Shown: positions 6,440-15,376, counted from the stretch's first letter. The stretch: DNA of 50,405 nt from Streptomyces mesophilus (GCF_011044995.1 NZ_JAAKZW010000027.1:1-50405), one strand, 5' to 3'. Made by a program: numbers and translations. Notes: a model not told the origin generated them from the sequence alone.

Positions 6440-8586
6440 CAGAAGATCCCCTTGTACGTCTGCCAGCCGGCCGCGAGCTTCACGCGGCCGCTGAAACTGC
6501 CCTTGCCGTTGCCGTTGTTGCGGTAGAGATTGCCCGCGCTGTCGCGGACGACGATGTCGGCCCGGCCGTCACCGGAGATGTCACCGACGCCGATGACGGT
6601 GTTGTACGAGCGGCCCCAGTCGGAGAACACCTGCTGGCGCGGCGCGAACCGCCCGTTGCCCAGGCCGTCGTAGCGCCACAGGAAGCCGTTCCTGTCATGG
6701 GCGAGGAGATCGGCCTTGCCGTCGCCCGTCAGATCGCCGGCTCCGGTGATCCGCCCGTACGTCTTCCAGTTCGTCCCGATCTTCACGCGGGCCGCGAGCT
6801 TGCCGTCCGCGGTTCCGGCGTAGAAGTACAGGTCGCCCGTGGTGGTCTGGCGCGCGATCAGGTCCGATCGGCCGTCGCTGTTCAGATCGCCCGGTGAGGT
6901 CAGCACGTCGTACTGCCCCCAGCCCGTACCGAGGACGAGATGGCTGCTGTGCGGCACGTATCCACCGCCGCACTTGCCCGTGTAGCGGCGCAGCTCGCCG
7001 TTCGGCATCCGGACGAGCAGCTCGGCGCAGCGGTCCTTGCCCGTGTCGCCGAACGGCACGGCACGGGTGCCGGCCGGCCAGCCGCTGCCGGAGGTCTTCG
7101 ACGGGAAGGCACCGGCGCCGTTGCCGAAGTGAGTGCTCAGGACCCCGCTGGAGTTGAGGGTCATGAGGTCGCCGTGCGCGGAGTTGCCCAGGTCGTGGAA
7201 GCCGTGCTGGGCTTCGTACACCCCGATGTCGGCACTCGTCGTGTACGTGCCGCCGCCGTCGGCGGCCGTCGCGGTGAGGGTCCAGCGGTGCTTGCCGCTG
7301 AAGACCCATGCTCCGTCGTCGGTCCTGCCGTCCCATCCGACGACGGGCTCGGTGCCGGGGGCTTCGCTCTTGATCGTGCGGACGGTCCTGCCCAGCACGT
7401 CCTTGACCGTGAACGTCCAGTGCGCGGGCTTGTTGAGCTGCCAGGTGCTGTTCCAGATCTGGCTGCCGGTCGTGGACTTGACGCTGAAGTCGGAAGCGGC
7501 GAGATCCGAGTCGATCTTTCCGAGCGGCTGCGCGGGCACCCCGCTCTGCACGACGTGGACGGCGTTGTCCCCGCCGACATAAGCGATGTCGCCACCGAAC
7601 TTGTCGACGCTCCAGGTGAGCCGGCGCTGGTCGGCCGTGTTCCCGGCCGGCAGCTCGGCGATCTCCCGTGCAGGGGCAGCCGCGCCCGTGTGGAAGTCGG
7701 TCAGCATCAGCTTGCCCGCGGCGCGGTCGTGCTGGACGAGGTACCCGTCGCCGACGAGGGCCGGACCTGACGGCACGGTGATCTTCCGCTTGGTCGTGTG
7801 GTCATACACCCCGGCGGCTCCGGCGGGGCCGCAGTTCCAGTACAGCCAGCGGCCGATGGCCTGCAGCTCCTTGACCGAGCACGGAGCGCCGACGGCGATT
7901 GTCTCGACGACCTGTTTCTTCTTCAGGTCGAGCGCACTGACGGATCCTGCCGCCGCGTTGGCGGTCCACAGGCGGGTGCCCCAGACGGAGGCGGCGGTGA
8001 TGGAACGGGTGAGGCGCAGGCTCGCGTAGCGGAACGGCGAGGCGTAGTCGACGTACTGCTTGCCGGTGGAGGCCGCGTTGTAGACGTAGAAGTTGCCGGT
8101 GACGTCGACGAACCGGCCGCCGGTGACGGAGGGTTCTTCGTTCCAGTGCCCGCTGGAGGGGCCGGTGCGGATCTCCGCCCGCTGGGTGCCGCTGCTGCTG
8201 ACGTGGAAGCGGGTCTGGTGACCGTTCCCGGCGTTGCGCAGCGGTACGCAGTCGCCGGCGTCGCAGGGCACGTACTCCAGGTGGGAGCCGTCGGCGAACG
8301 GATCGGCATAGCCGTACCCGACCCGCTCGCCTGCGCTCGTGCCGTCCGCGGAGACCGTGCGCGCGACGACGAACCGGTCGCCGCTCGCGCCGCGCTCCAC
8401 CGTGTGCAGCGTGCCACCGGCGAAGTCGATGCCCCAGACACCGTCCGTGACGATGGGCGTCGGCGCATCCGCCATCGCCCCTGATGCCGTAAGTCCCGTG
8501 ACATTGACGGCTATTGCAGCGGCCGCAGCGGCGTACATACGCAGATGCCGGGCCGCCCGAGAGCGCAAACGCGCATGCCGGGCCAA
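6439..8586 (-). CDS. Secreted FG-GAP/VCBS repeat protein, beta-propeller type
   Basis: This is a predicted exported protein of about 715 residues. I chose a TTG start at 8586: GGGAGGG lies six bases upstream, and similarity to the paralogue at 8776-11919 begins at exactly this codon (ARHARLRSRAAR). A basic n-region and an alanine-rich core (AAAAAAIAVNVTGLTA) form the signal peptide. The middle has repeated YWxC and GxLW-like segments consistent with a beta-propeller. It is followed by a FlgD-like Ig segment (VVGWDGRTDDGAWVFSGKHRW) and then five or so FG-GAP repeats with D-x-(N/S/T)-x-D-G calcium loops such as GDLNSDGRSD. It may act in adhesion or polymer binding outside the cell. It is the first gene of a coupled pair with the pseudoprotease. 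Confidence 0.85.
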   Translation of the reverse strand: MARHARLRSRAARHLRMYAAAAAAIAVNVTGLTASGAMADAPTPIVTDGVWGIDFAGGTLHTVERGASGDRFVVARTVSADGTSAGERVGYGYADPFADGSHLEYVPCDAGDCVPLRNAGNGHQTRFHVSSSGTQRAEIRTGPSSGHWNEEPSVTGGRFVDVTGNFYVYNAASTGKQYVDYASPFRYASLRLTRSITAASVWGTRLWTANAAAGSVSALDLKKKQVVETIAVGAPCSVKELQAIGRWLYWNCGPAGAAGVYDHTTKRKITVPSGPALVGDGYLVQHDRAAGKLMLTDFHTGAAAPAREIAELPAGNTADQRRLTWSVDKFGGDIAYVGGDNAVHVVQSGVPAQPLGKIDSDLAASDFSVKSTTGSQIWNSTWQLNKPAHWTFTVKDVLGRTVRTIKSEAPGTEPVVGWDGRTDDGAWVFSGKHRWTLTATAADGGGTYTTSADIGVYEAQHGFHDLGNSAHGDLMTLNSSGVLSTHFGNGAGAFPSKTSGSGWPAGTRAVPFGDTGKDRCAELLVRMPNGELRRYTGKCGGGYVPHSSHLVLGTGWGQYDVLTSPGDLNSDGRSDLIARQTTTGDLYFYAGTADGKLAARVKIGTNWKTYGRITGAGDLTGDGKADLLAHDRNGFLWRYDGLGNGRFAPRQQVFSDWGRSYNTVIGVGDISGDGRADIVVRDSAGNLYRNNGNGKGSFSGRVKLAAGWQTYKGIF

Positions 8587-8737
8587 GAGGGTCCCTCCCC
8601 GAGAATTCTTCAGAGCGCTTCGAGATCCGGGCCGAGCCCCCCTGGCCACACCCATCTCGCGCGCGAGGGCCGGATCGTAACAGCCGGGGCGCATGTGAAG
8701 GAAGAGAAAAGAGAAGCGGGCCCGCTCGTGAAGAGCG
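8587..8737 (-). repeat. Duplicated terminator-leader cassette, copy A
   Basis: This intergenic stretch closely matches 11920-12083 (copy B). Shared blocks include the ribosome binding site (GAGGGAACC or GAGGGACCC before TTG), GGCCACACCCA, GGATCGTAACAG and the purine tract before the terminator stem. The match shows that the FG-GAP gene was duplicated together with its upstream control region and the terminator of the preceding gene. Confidence 0.75.
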
Positions 8738-8746
8738 GGCCCGCTT
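8714..8746 (-). terminator. Strong terminator of the large FG-GAP gene
   Basis: A 14-bp perfect stem, AAGCGGGCCCGCTC with its complement, has a five-base loop. On the minus strand it is followed by a pyrimidine run (CTCTTTTCTCTTCC). It lies 30 bases after the stop of the 1047-residue FG-GAP gene. Confidence 0.85.
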
Positions 8747-8775
8747 CCCCCTGCTTCCGCAGGACTGTCACGCCG

Positions 8776-11700
8776 TCAGAAGACTCCCTTGTACACACCC
8801 CAGCCGGTGGCGATCTGCGTGCGGCCGGAGAAGGAGCCCTTGCCGTCACCGGTGTTGCGGTACAGGTTTCCGGCCTTGTCCCGTACGACCAGATCCGCCT
8901 TGCCGTCCCCCGTGATGTCTCCGGCTCCGATGAGCGCGTTGTAGGAGCCGCCCCAGTTCGTGAAGACCTTCGCGCGCGGCGCGAACAGGCCGTTCCCCAG
9001 GCCGTCGTAGCGGTAGAGGGTGCCGTCCGTGTGCCGGGCCAGGAGGTCCGCGCGGCCGTCGCCGTTCAGGTCGCCGGCGCCCGTGATGTGGGTGTAGACC
9101 CCCCAGCCGCTGCCGACCCGTAGCGGCGAGCCCACGGTCCCCGAAGCCGTCCCGCGGTACACGAACAGCTCGCCGGTGGCCGCCTTGCGCGCCACCAGGT
9201 CGGGGCGGCCGTCACCCGTCAGATCACCCGCCGCCGTCAGCACGTTGTGCATGTTCCAGCCCGTGCCGAGCACCTTGTGCTGCGTGGTCGGCTGCAGCGC
9301 GGCACCACAGGCCGGCGTGTAGGCGCGCATCCTGCCGTCCGGCATCCGCACGAGCACGTCGTTGCAGCGGTCCCCGTTCAGGTCGCCGAAGGGGACGGCG
9401 AAGGTCGAGGTCGGCCAGCCGCTCCCCGAGGTCTTCCCGGAGAACGTCCCGCTGCCGGTGCCGTGCTGGAAGGTGAGGCCCCCGGAGGAGTTGAGGGTGA
9501 GCAGGTCACCGATTCCGTCGGGCCGGGCGGTCGTGCCCGCATGGTCGCGCCTGACGGCCGTACCGCCGCTCAGGCGCACGGTCCCGGTCTTCGTCAGCGC
9601 GGGCCCGGCCCCGTCGGCCGGCTGCGCCGAGAGGCTCCAGATGTACGTGCCGTTGGGCAGCAGCGCGCCGCCTGTGCCCTTGCCGTCCCACGCGGCCGTC
9701 ACCGAGTGGGTACCGGCCTTCCCGGTCACAGTGGCGACCGTCTTGCCCGTGGACTTCGCCTTGAAGGTGACGGTGGGCGCGAGGGCCGGCTCGGTCAGCC
9801 ACCACTCGGCCTGCCAGGGGACGGGGGTGGCGTCGGTGTCCACGGTCGGGGTCACCCGGCTGTGGGTCGAGACGAGATCGGCGGCGGTCTGCTGCCCCCG
9901 GATCACCCGCACCTCGCTCCAGTCCCCCGACTCCGCCCGCCAGGCGCGGAAGGCGAAGTCGCCGGTCCGCGGATCCACTACCGGAGCGCCACCCTGGCCC
10001 AGGGACTGGACCACGGCGGTGCCGCTGCGCACGTCGTAGCGGTCGACCTGAGCACCGCCTTCCACGACGAAGCCGTCGCCGAGAACGGCCGTTCCGTCGA
10101 CGCGCGGGATCGGGACGTTCTTGCCGGTGGCCAGATCCACGACACCGGCAGCGGCGTTCGGAGCGGTCCCGGTCCAGCACTTCCAGTACAGCCAGCGACC
10201 AACCACTTGGAGGTCCGCGGCGCCCCCGCAGTCGGAGCCGACGGTGAGAGTCGCCTGCTGCGCACCGGTTCGAGCGTTCTTGGCGGTGATGCTCAGCTTC
10301 CCGCCGGTTCCCTGCCCGACTGCGGTCCACAGGGTGTCGCCCCACAGCGCGCTCGGGGTCAGCGCCTCCTTGTGCAGCGTACGGCCGTCGTCGATGTCGA
10401 CGATGTACGTCTGCGGGGAGCCAATGGTGTTGTCCCGTTGCACCAGCGCGAGATCACCCGAGGCGGCCCTGACCCGTGGCGCGTAGTTGGCGGCCTCTCC
10501 GAGATCAAGAGGGACGGACTTCCCCGGGTAGTCGTTGCCTCCGTCCACCACGAAGAGCGCTTCTCTGTTCTGCGCGTCCAACCCCCGGTAGACGGTCCTG
10601 CCGTCGCCCGTCGGCACCAAGGTGGGGCAGGCGGACGCGGAATCCCGGCACGTTGTGCCGGCGGGCTCGCCCCGGTCCGTCCGCGCTCCGAACCCTGGGA
10701 CCTGCTCGGTGAGTTCACGCGTGTACACGGCGGCACGGGAGTCGCCGTACTCGATGGTGGAAAGCCTGCCCTGATCGAGCATCAGCCCTTGGACGGCCAT
10801 GGGCTTGGGCGGAATCCGGTGGAGCAGCTCGGTGCGTACGCCTCCGGAGGCGTCGGCCACGACGGCCGTATATCCGTAGTCCTCGGAGCCCGCACCGCCC
10901 ATCAGGATCAGCCCACCGTCCGGCCGGTGCGCCACGCGGTCCGCGACCGCCCTGGCGATGATCTCCCGTTCCGGGGACCCGTCGAAGGGAACGGCCGAGA
11001 TGCGCCACTGGGCGCCGTAGTACACCTTCGCTCCGTACGCCGCGTCGTACCGGGCGACGATCAGCGCCTTGTCGACCACGCCCAGGACCTTGGTGTCGGT
11101 GCCGATGTACAGCTTGGGCAGCGTGTGCACTGGAACGTCCCAACGCCCCTGCGCGTAGATCTCCGTGCGGGTGGCACCGGACTCGTCGCGCGCGGAGGTC
11201 ACGAAGTGACGGCTCGTCAGAGCCGGTTGATACTTGAAGGGAAGAACCTCGAGGTGCCCGTTCGCCAGGTCGACCCACGCGTACTGCGTGAGGGAACTCC
11301 CGACAGCCCAGTCCAGCAGCAGGCCCGTGGAGGCTCCCCCCACGTCGCTGATGATCGCCCCTTCGGGCAGGCCCGTCACCTTGCGGTCGACCGTGGCACC
11401 GTTCTCGGCCTGCAGCAGATGAACTTCGCTGTACAGACTCCCGGTCCCGGGCCGGACAGCCACCACCGTCTCTCCGACGGTCATCTCGTAGTTCAGGCCT
11501 TCGGGCAGGGTGACGGTCCATGACCTGCCGGACGCCATGTCCGTGAGGGCGACGGCCCGTTGGCCCGCCTTGGGCGGCACGGCGATGACATCGGAGGCGG
11601 CCCCGTAGGAATCGACCCGAAAGCCATTGGTCAGACCCTCGACGCGATGGGTCTTCCCGTCGTACGTCGTCCAGTCCACCTTGCCGTAGCCGCCCAGCGC

Positions 11701-11919
11701 GGTACTCCCGTGCAGGAAACCCGTACTCCCTGCGCCCATGAGGCTGCCGAAAGCGGGCGTCGTACGCATCGTGGCCGGAATCGTGACGTCGCCCGTGGCC
11801 GCCGGCCCCGCCCCCGACGCCGTAAGTCCCGTGACACTGAAAACTGTTGCGGCGGCCACGACGACGGACATACGCATCCGACGGGCCGCCCGAGAGCGCA
11901 AACGCGCATGCCGGGCCAA
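8776..11919 (-). CDS. Large secreted FG-GAP/VCBS repeat protein
   Basis: This is a predicted exported protein of about 1047 residues, paralogous to the 715-residue protein downstream. The TTG start at 11919 has GGGAGGG upstream, as in the paralogue, and the signal peptide reads ARRMRMSVVVAAATVFSVTG. The N-terminal 700 residues contain WD/YVTN-like propeller repeats. The segment VVGRWLYWKCWTG and the matching AIGRWLYWNCGP of the paralogue show common descent. A FlgD-like Ig domain (about 755-800, AAWDGKGTGGALLPNGTYIW) precedes five FG-GAP repeats with loops such as GDLNGDGRAD and GDITGDGKAD. An extra 330 residues compared with the paralogue lie in the propeller region. A carbohydrate or surface-binding role is likely but unproven. 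Confidence 0.85.
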   Translation of the reverse strand: MARHARLRSRAARRMRMSVVVAAATVFSVTGLTASGAGPAATGDVTIPATMRTTPAFGSLMGAGSTGFLHGSTALGGYGKVDWTTYDGKTHRVEGLTNGFRVDSYGAASDVIAVPPKAGQRAVALTDMASGRSWTVTLPEGLNYEMTVGETVVAVRPGTGSLYSEVHLLQAENGATVDRKVTGLPEGAIISDVGGASTGLLLDWAVGSSLTQYAWVDLANGHLEVLPFKYQPALTSRHFVTSARDESGATRTEIYAQGRWDVPVHTLPKLYIGTDTKVLGVVDKALIVARYDAAYGAKVYYGAQWRISAVPFDGSPEREIIARAVADRVAHRPDGGLILMGGAGSEDYGYTAVVADASGGVRTELLHRIPPKPMAVQGLMLDQGRLSTIEYGDSRAAVYTRELTEQVPGFGARTDRGEPAGTTCRDSASACPTLVPTGDGRTVYRGLDAQNREALFVVDGGNDYPGKSVPLDLGEAANYAPRVRAASGDLALVQRDNTIGSPQTYIVDIDDGRTLHKEALTPSALWGDTLWTAVGQGTGGKLSITAKNARTGAQQATLTVGSDCGGAADLQVVGRWLYWKCWTGTAPNAAAGVVDLATGKNVPIPRVDGTAVLGDGFVVEGGAQVDRYDVRSGTAVVQSLGQGGAPVVDPRTGDFAFRAWRAESGDWSEVRVIRGQQTAADLVSTHSRVTPTVDTDATPVPWQAEWWLTEPALAPTVTFKAKSTGKTVATVTGKAGTHSVTAAWDGKGTGGALLPNGTYIWSLSAQPADGAGPALTKTGTVRLSGGTAVRRDHAGTTARPDGIGDLLTLNSSGGLTFQHGTGSGTFSGKTSGSGWPTSTFAVPFGDLNGDRCNDVLVRMPDGRMRAYTPACGAALQPTTQHKVLGTGWNMHNVLTAAGDLTGDGRPDLVARKAATGELFVYRGTASGTVGSPLRVGSGWGVYTHITGAGDLNGDGRADLLARHTDGTLYRYDGLGNGLFAPRAKVFTNWGGSYNALIGAGDITGDGKADLVVRDKAGNLYRNTGDGKGSFSGRTQIATGWGVYKGVF

Positions 11920-12083
11920 GAGGTTCCCTCCCCGAGAACACTGTGAACGCATCGAGGTACGGGCCAAGCCCCCCGGCCACACCCACCTCATGCAGGAGGC
12001 CGGATCGTAACAGCGGTGACGTAGGTGAAGGAAGAGAAAAAAGAAGCGGGCCCACCCCGAAGGGTGAGCCCGCTTCCGCAGGT
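11920..12083 (-). repeat. Duplicated terminator-leader cassette, copy B
   Basis: This is the counterpart of 8587-8737. It runs from the helicase terminator to the TTG start of the large FG-GAP gene. The conserved GCTGTTACGATCCGGCC block on the minus strand contains TACGAT, a plausible -10, about 90 bases before the TTG. The same block sits at the same place in copy A, so both genes are probably controlled alike. Confidence 0.7.
12043..12076 (-). terminator. Terminator of the DEAD-box helicase gene
   Basis: The stem GAAGCGGGC-C-CACCC / GGGTG-A-GCCCGCTTC has one mismatch and a CGAA loop. On the minus strand it is followed by a T-rich tract (TTTTTTCTCTTCC). It is 34 bases after the helicase stop. 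Confidence 0.85.
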
Positions 12084-12109
12084 CAGAGACCTAAGCCGGA
12101 CACAAAGTG

Positions 12110-14383
12110 TCAGCCGTTGCGCTTCCAGCGCGGCTTGTCGTCGCGGCGGCCGAAGGACGAACCCGAGCCGGCGGAACCGGAGCGGTGGTCGTCGCGGCGG
12201 AAGGCCGGGCGGTCCGAGCCACGGTGGCCGCCACCGCGGGTGTCACGGCTGTCGCGGTTAAACGGACGGTCCGAGCCGCCGCGGTTGAACGGGCGGTCCG
12301 AGCCACGGTGGCCGCCACGGTCGTCGCGGTCGCGGTTGAACGGACGGTCGTTGTCACGGCGCTCGAAAGAACGGCCGCCACGGTCGTCGCGGTTGAAGCC
12401 ACCGCCGCGGTTGTCGCGGCTGTCGCGGTTGAAGCCACCACGGTCGTTGTCACGACGCTCGAAAGAACGGCCGCCGCGGTCGTTGTCACGGTTGAAACCG
12501 CCACCACGGTTGTCACGGCTGTCGCGGTTGAAACCGCCACCGCGGTTGTCACGGCTGTCGCGGTTGAAGCCACCACGGTCGTTGTCACGACGCTCGAAAG
12601 AACGGCCGCCGCGGTCGTCGCGGTTGAAGCCACCACCACGGTTGTCACGGCTGTCGCGGTTGAAACCGCCACCACGGTTGTCGCGGCTGTCGCGGTTGAA
12701 GCCACCACGGTCGTTGTCACGACGCTCGAAAGAACGGCCGCCACGGTCGTCACGGTTGAAACCGCCACCACGGTTGTCACGGCGCTCGTAGTTGCCTCGC
12801 TCGTCGCGGCGCTGCTGCGGACGCTCGTACGAGGAGGGACGCTCCTCGGCCACCGGCTGCTCCGGCGCCTCGGTCACGGCCGCGGCCACCTCCTCGACGA
12901 CGGCCTCGGCCGCACGCTCGGCGATGGCCTCGTCCGGGTCGTCACCGCGCTCACGGGCGGCACGCGCGGTGAGGCGGTCGGCCTCCTCGCGCAGCTCGGT
13001 GGCGCGACGCTGCGCGCGCTCCAGCTCCTTGGTCAGACCGGCGACATCACGCTCGGCCTGCTGAGCGGCCTTGTCCGCGGAGTCGGCCTGGACCTCGGTC
13101 AGCGAACGGGCGCCGGTGATCTCGGCGACCTCCGGGTCGAACGCGCCCGCGCCGCCCACGATGTGACGCGTGGCGTCGACGCCCGCGTCCTCCATGAGAC
13201 GGAAGATCTGGCGGCGCTGGTGCGGCAGCGAGAGCGAGACGACGGTGCCGCTGCGGCCGGCACGGGCGGTACGGCCCGAGCGGTGCAGGTAGTCCTTGTG
13301 GTCGCCGGCCGGGTCCACGTTCAGGACCAGGTCGATGCCGTCGACGTGGATGCCGCGGGCGGCGACGTCGGTGGCGACCAGGGCGTTGACGTAGCCCTTC
13401 TTGAAGTCCTCGAGGACGCGGGTACGGGCACCCTGCGTCATACCGCCGTGCAGCGCGTCGGCCTTCACACCGGAGTCGCACAGCTGCTCGGCGATACGGT
13501 CGGCGCCCAGCTGGGTGCGGACGAAGATGATCGTGCGGCCCTTGCGCGCGGCGATCGCGGCGGTGACCGGAGCCTTGTCGCGCGGCTTCACGATGAGGAT
13601 GTGGTGCGTCATGGTCGTGACGTTGCCCTGGGCGCTGTCGACCTCGTGCGTCACCGGGTTGTTCAGGTAGCGCTTGACCAGCGTGGAGATCTCGTTCTCC
13701 ATCGTGGCCGAGAACAGCATCCGCTGGCCGCCGGCCGGCACCTGGTCGAGCAGCTCGGTGACCTCGGGCAGGAAGCCCAGGTCGGCCATCTGGTCGGCCT
13801 CGTCGAGGACGGCGACCTCGATGTTCTCGAGCGAGCAGGCGCCACGGTTGATGAGGTCGCGCAGACGGCCCGGGGTGGCGACGAGGATGTCGACGCCGCG
13901 CTCGAGCGCGTAGATCTGGTTGCCCATGGACGTGCCGCCGCAGACGACCTTCATCTTCAGGCCGAGGACGTCGCCGTACGGCTGGAGCGCGTCGGCCACC
14001 TGCATGGCGAGCTCACGGGTCGGCGTGAGGATGACACCGCGCGGCTTGTGCTTCTCGGTGCGGCCCTCGGTCAGACGGGCGAGCAGCGGAAGACCGAACG
14101 ACAGGGTCTTGCCGGAGCCGGTACGGCCACGGCCGAGGATGTCCTTGCCGGCCAGGGCGTCCGGGATGGTCGCGGCCTGGATCGGGAAGGGGCTGGTCAC
14201 ACCGTTCTGCGCGAGCTTGCGCACGATGCCCTCGGGCAGGCCGAGCTCACCGAAGGTGATCTCGGGGGTGCCGGGGGTCTCGGGGGTCTCGTCGGCCTCG
14301 ACAGCGAGGTCGGCGGTCGTGATGACCGCCTCGTCCTCAGCGGACGCGGGCATGACGGAGTGATCGGTACTGAAAGTGGACAT
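12110..14383 (-). CDS. DEAD-box ATP-dependent RNA helicase with RGG/RDN-repeat tail
   Basis: This 757-residue cytoplasmic RNA helicase unwinds or remodels RNA using ATP, probably in ribosome assembly or cold adaptation. Motifs in order are the Q motif (FPIQ, 66-69), Walker A GRTGSGKT (86-93), PTREL (121-125), DEAD (195-198), SAT (225-227), then ATDVAARGIHVDG and HRSGRTARAGRSG in RecA domain 2. A charged coiled segment (about 450-530) follows. A tail of about 210 residues is made of repeats of GGGFNRDSRDN and GRSFERRDNDRG, a likely disordered RNA-binding or condensate-forming region. The ATG at 14383 was chosen over 14422 because the protein then begins with the usual short acidic leader. The 5' leader is long and structured. 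Confidence 0.93.
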   Translation of the reverse strand: MSTFSTDHSVMPASAEDEAVITTADLAVEADETPETPGTPEITFGELGLPEGIVRKLAQNGVTSPFPIQAATIPDALAGKDILGRGRTGSGKTLSFGLPLLARLTEGRTEKHKPRGVILTPTRELAMQVADALQPYGDVLGLKMKVVCGGTSMGNQIYALERGVDILVATPGRLRDLINRGACSLENIEVAVLDEADQMADLGFLPEVTELLDQVPAGGQRMLFSATMENEISTLVKRYLNNPVTHEVDSAQGNVTTMTHHILIVKPRDKAPVTAAIAARKGRTIIFVRTQLGADRIAEQLCDSGVKADALHGGMTQGARTRVLEDFKKGYVNALVATDVAARGIHVDGIDLVLNVDPAGDHKDYLHRSGRTARAGRSGTVVSLSLPHQRRQIFRLMEDAGVDATRHIVGGAGAFDPEVAEITGARSLTEVQADSADKAAQQAERDVAGLTKELERAQRRATELREEADRLTARAARERGDDPDEAIAERAAEAVVEEVAAAVTEAPEQPVAEERPSSYERPQQRRDERGNYERRDNRGGGFNRDDRGGRSFERRDNDRGGFNRDSRDNRGGGFNRDSRDNRGGGFNRDDRGGRSFERRDNDRGGFNRDSRDNRGGGFNRDSRDNRGGGFNRDNDRGGRSFERRDNDRGGFNRDSRDNRGGGFNRDDRGGRSFERRDNDRPFNRDRDDRGGHRGSDRPFNRGGSDRPFNRDSRDTRGGGHRGSDRPAFRRDDHRSGSAGSGSSFGRRDDKPRWKRNG
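12235..12800 (-). repeat. Coding tandem repeats in the helicase tail
   Basis: Degenerate units of about 36 and 39 bases encode alternating (F)NRDSRDNRGGG and GRSFERRDNDRGG modules. Near-identical copies of the CGCTCGAAAGAACGGCCGCC block occur at about 12360, 12450, 12590 and 12725. Such arrays expand and contract by recombination, so copy number should vary between strains. Confidence 0.85.
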
Positions 14384-14422
14384 GCGAAACTGAAACCTCT
14401 CGGAGTCTCGGCACGCGCCCAT

Positions 14423-14631
14423 AACTCCGTGAAGTCACAATTCGACCGCCTCAATGCGGTCCAGTCACGGCAAGGGAGAGTACGCGCCTCACGGCGCTCT
14501 TTTCTGCGGCGCCGGGCAAATGGGATCAAACGATCTACCACTGTACGCACCCCCCGTACCAAAAGGCAAACCGGCCCCTTCGGGGCAACTGCACCCAGGT
14601 CCTTTACGCAGGTCAGAGCGGGCGGACGCGC
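14423..14631 (-). promoter_or_regulatory. Helicase leader and lipoprotein 3' region
   Basis: No gene is seen here. On the minus strand it holds the end of the lipoprotein transcript (hairpin GCCCC-GAAG-GGGC near 14575-14588, then a T-rich stretch) and the promoter and leader of the helicase. A GCGCC-GTGA-GGCGC hairpin (14484-14497) lies about 100 bases before the helicase start. Its + strand reading is followed by TCTTTT, but no + gene needs a terminator there. Confidence 0.4.
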
Positions 14632-15159
14632 TCAGGCAGGGCCTCGCCGAGGCGAAGGCTCCCGCTCCTGGATCTCCTCGTACCGCTCCTCCTGGGACAG
14701 CTGTGTCTGGTGCGCCCCGGCCGAATCCGACGGCTGCGGCGAGGGCTCCTCGCTCGGCGTCGGGGTCGGCGAGGGCTCCGGCTCGGGGGGCTCCTGGGAC
14801 GGGCTGGGCCTCGGGTCCTTCGTACGGGTCCTCGTCGGCGTCGGGTCCGGGCCGGCCGGTCCCGCGGACGGCTTGGCGGCGCCCGAGGGGGACGCACTGG
14901 GCGTACCGGAGCCGGACGCGCTCGGGCTCGCCCCGTTCTTCGCCGCGGGCTGCCCGCCGCGCGCACCGCCCGAGACCACCGCACCCCCGTCGGGCCCGGT
15001 CCCGTCGCCCTGCTGCGAGGTGGAGGGCCCCGGCGCGGGCTTGTCCCCGTCGCCCCCGAGGCTCACGCACCCCGCACTCGCCGCGACCGCGAGCAGCACG
15101 GCGGCCCACCGCAGCGAACGGCCGTATGGCGGGCGGTCGGGAAAGGGCGGCTGGCGCAC
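14632..15159 (-). CDS. Pro/Ser-rich secreted lipoprotein
   Basis: This protein of about 175 residues has a lipoprotein signal peptide with lipobox AASAGC (Cys about residue 33). It should be anchored to the outer face of the membrane. After the cysteine the whole chain is low complexity, rich in Pro, Ser, Thr, Gly and Glu (for example PTPTRTRTKDPRPSPSQEPP), with a charged end ERYEEIQERE. There is no globular domain. The GTG at 15159 was chosen because GGAGGT lies eight bases upstream. It may be a wall-spanning spacer. Lying head to head with the zincin gene at 15377, it may share a promoter region with it. No function is known. Confidence 0.75.
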   Translation of the reverse strand: MRQPPFPDRPPYGRSLRWAAVLLAVAASAGCVSLGGDGDKPAPGPSTSQQGDGTGPDGGAVVSGGARGGQPAAKNGASPSASGSGTPSASPSGAAKPSAGPAGPDPTPTRTRTKDPRPSPSQEPPEPEPSPTPTPSEEPSPQPSDSAGAHQTQLSQEERYEEIQEREPSPRRGPA

Positions 15160-15376
15160 GGCGGCACCTCCGGGGCGCGGCGACGGGGATCGCCGTGCCC
15201 AACTCCCGTACGGCGTAAGAAGACACGCAAGCGACAGGTGTGGCACCGGGTCCGTCCTGTTGTGGACAAGGGGCACCACGGGCGAACCGACCCCGCCACA
15301 AACCGTCACCCGCCGATCAGAAACCGGCCCAACCGACGGCCCGACGAAAACCGGCCGCCTCGCGGACAATGGCCCT

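Noticed and set aside
4728..12110. tRNA-Lys as an integration site for an island carrying the FG-GAP genes
   Set aside because: No integrase and no duplicated tRNA 3' end were seen, and the FG-GAP genes lie on the 5' side of the tRNA, which is the wrong side for typical integration.
12235..12800. Regular repeats resembling a CRISPR array
   Set aside because: Units are 36-39 bases without unique spacers, and they keep an open reading frame in the helicase. No cas genes are present.
14484..14503. + strand intrinsic terminator (stem then TCTTTT)
   Set aside because: No + strand gene ends nearby; the stem more likely belongs to the helicase leader on the other strand.
12107..15376. Very long + strand open frame across the helicase repeats and lipoprotein gene
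   Set aside because: It is antisense to well-supported genes, has a highly biased Val/Ala/Thr composition from the repeats, and becomes real only at its end, where the zincin gene starts.
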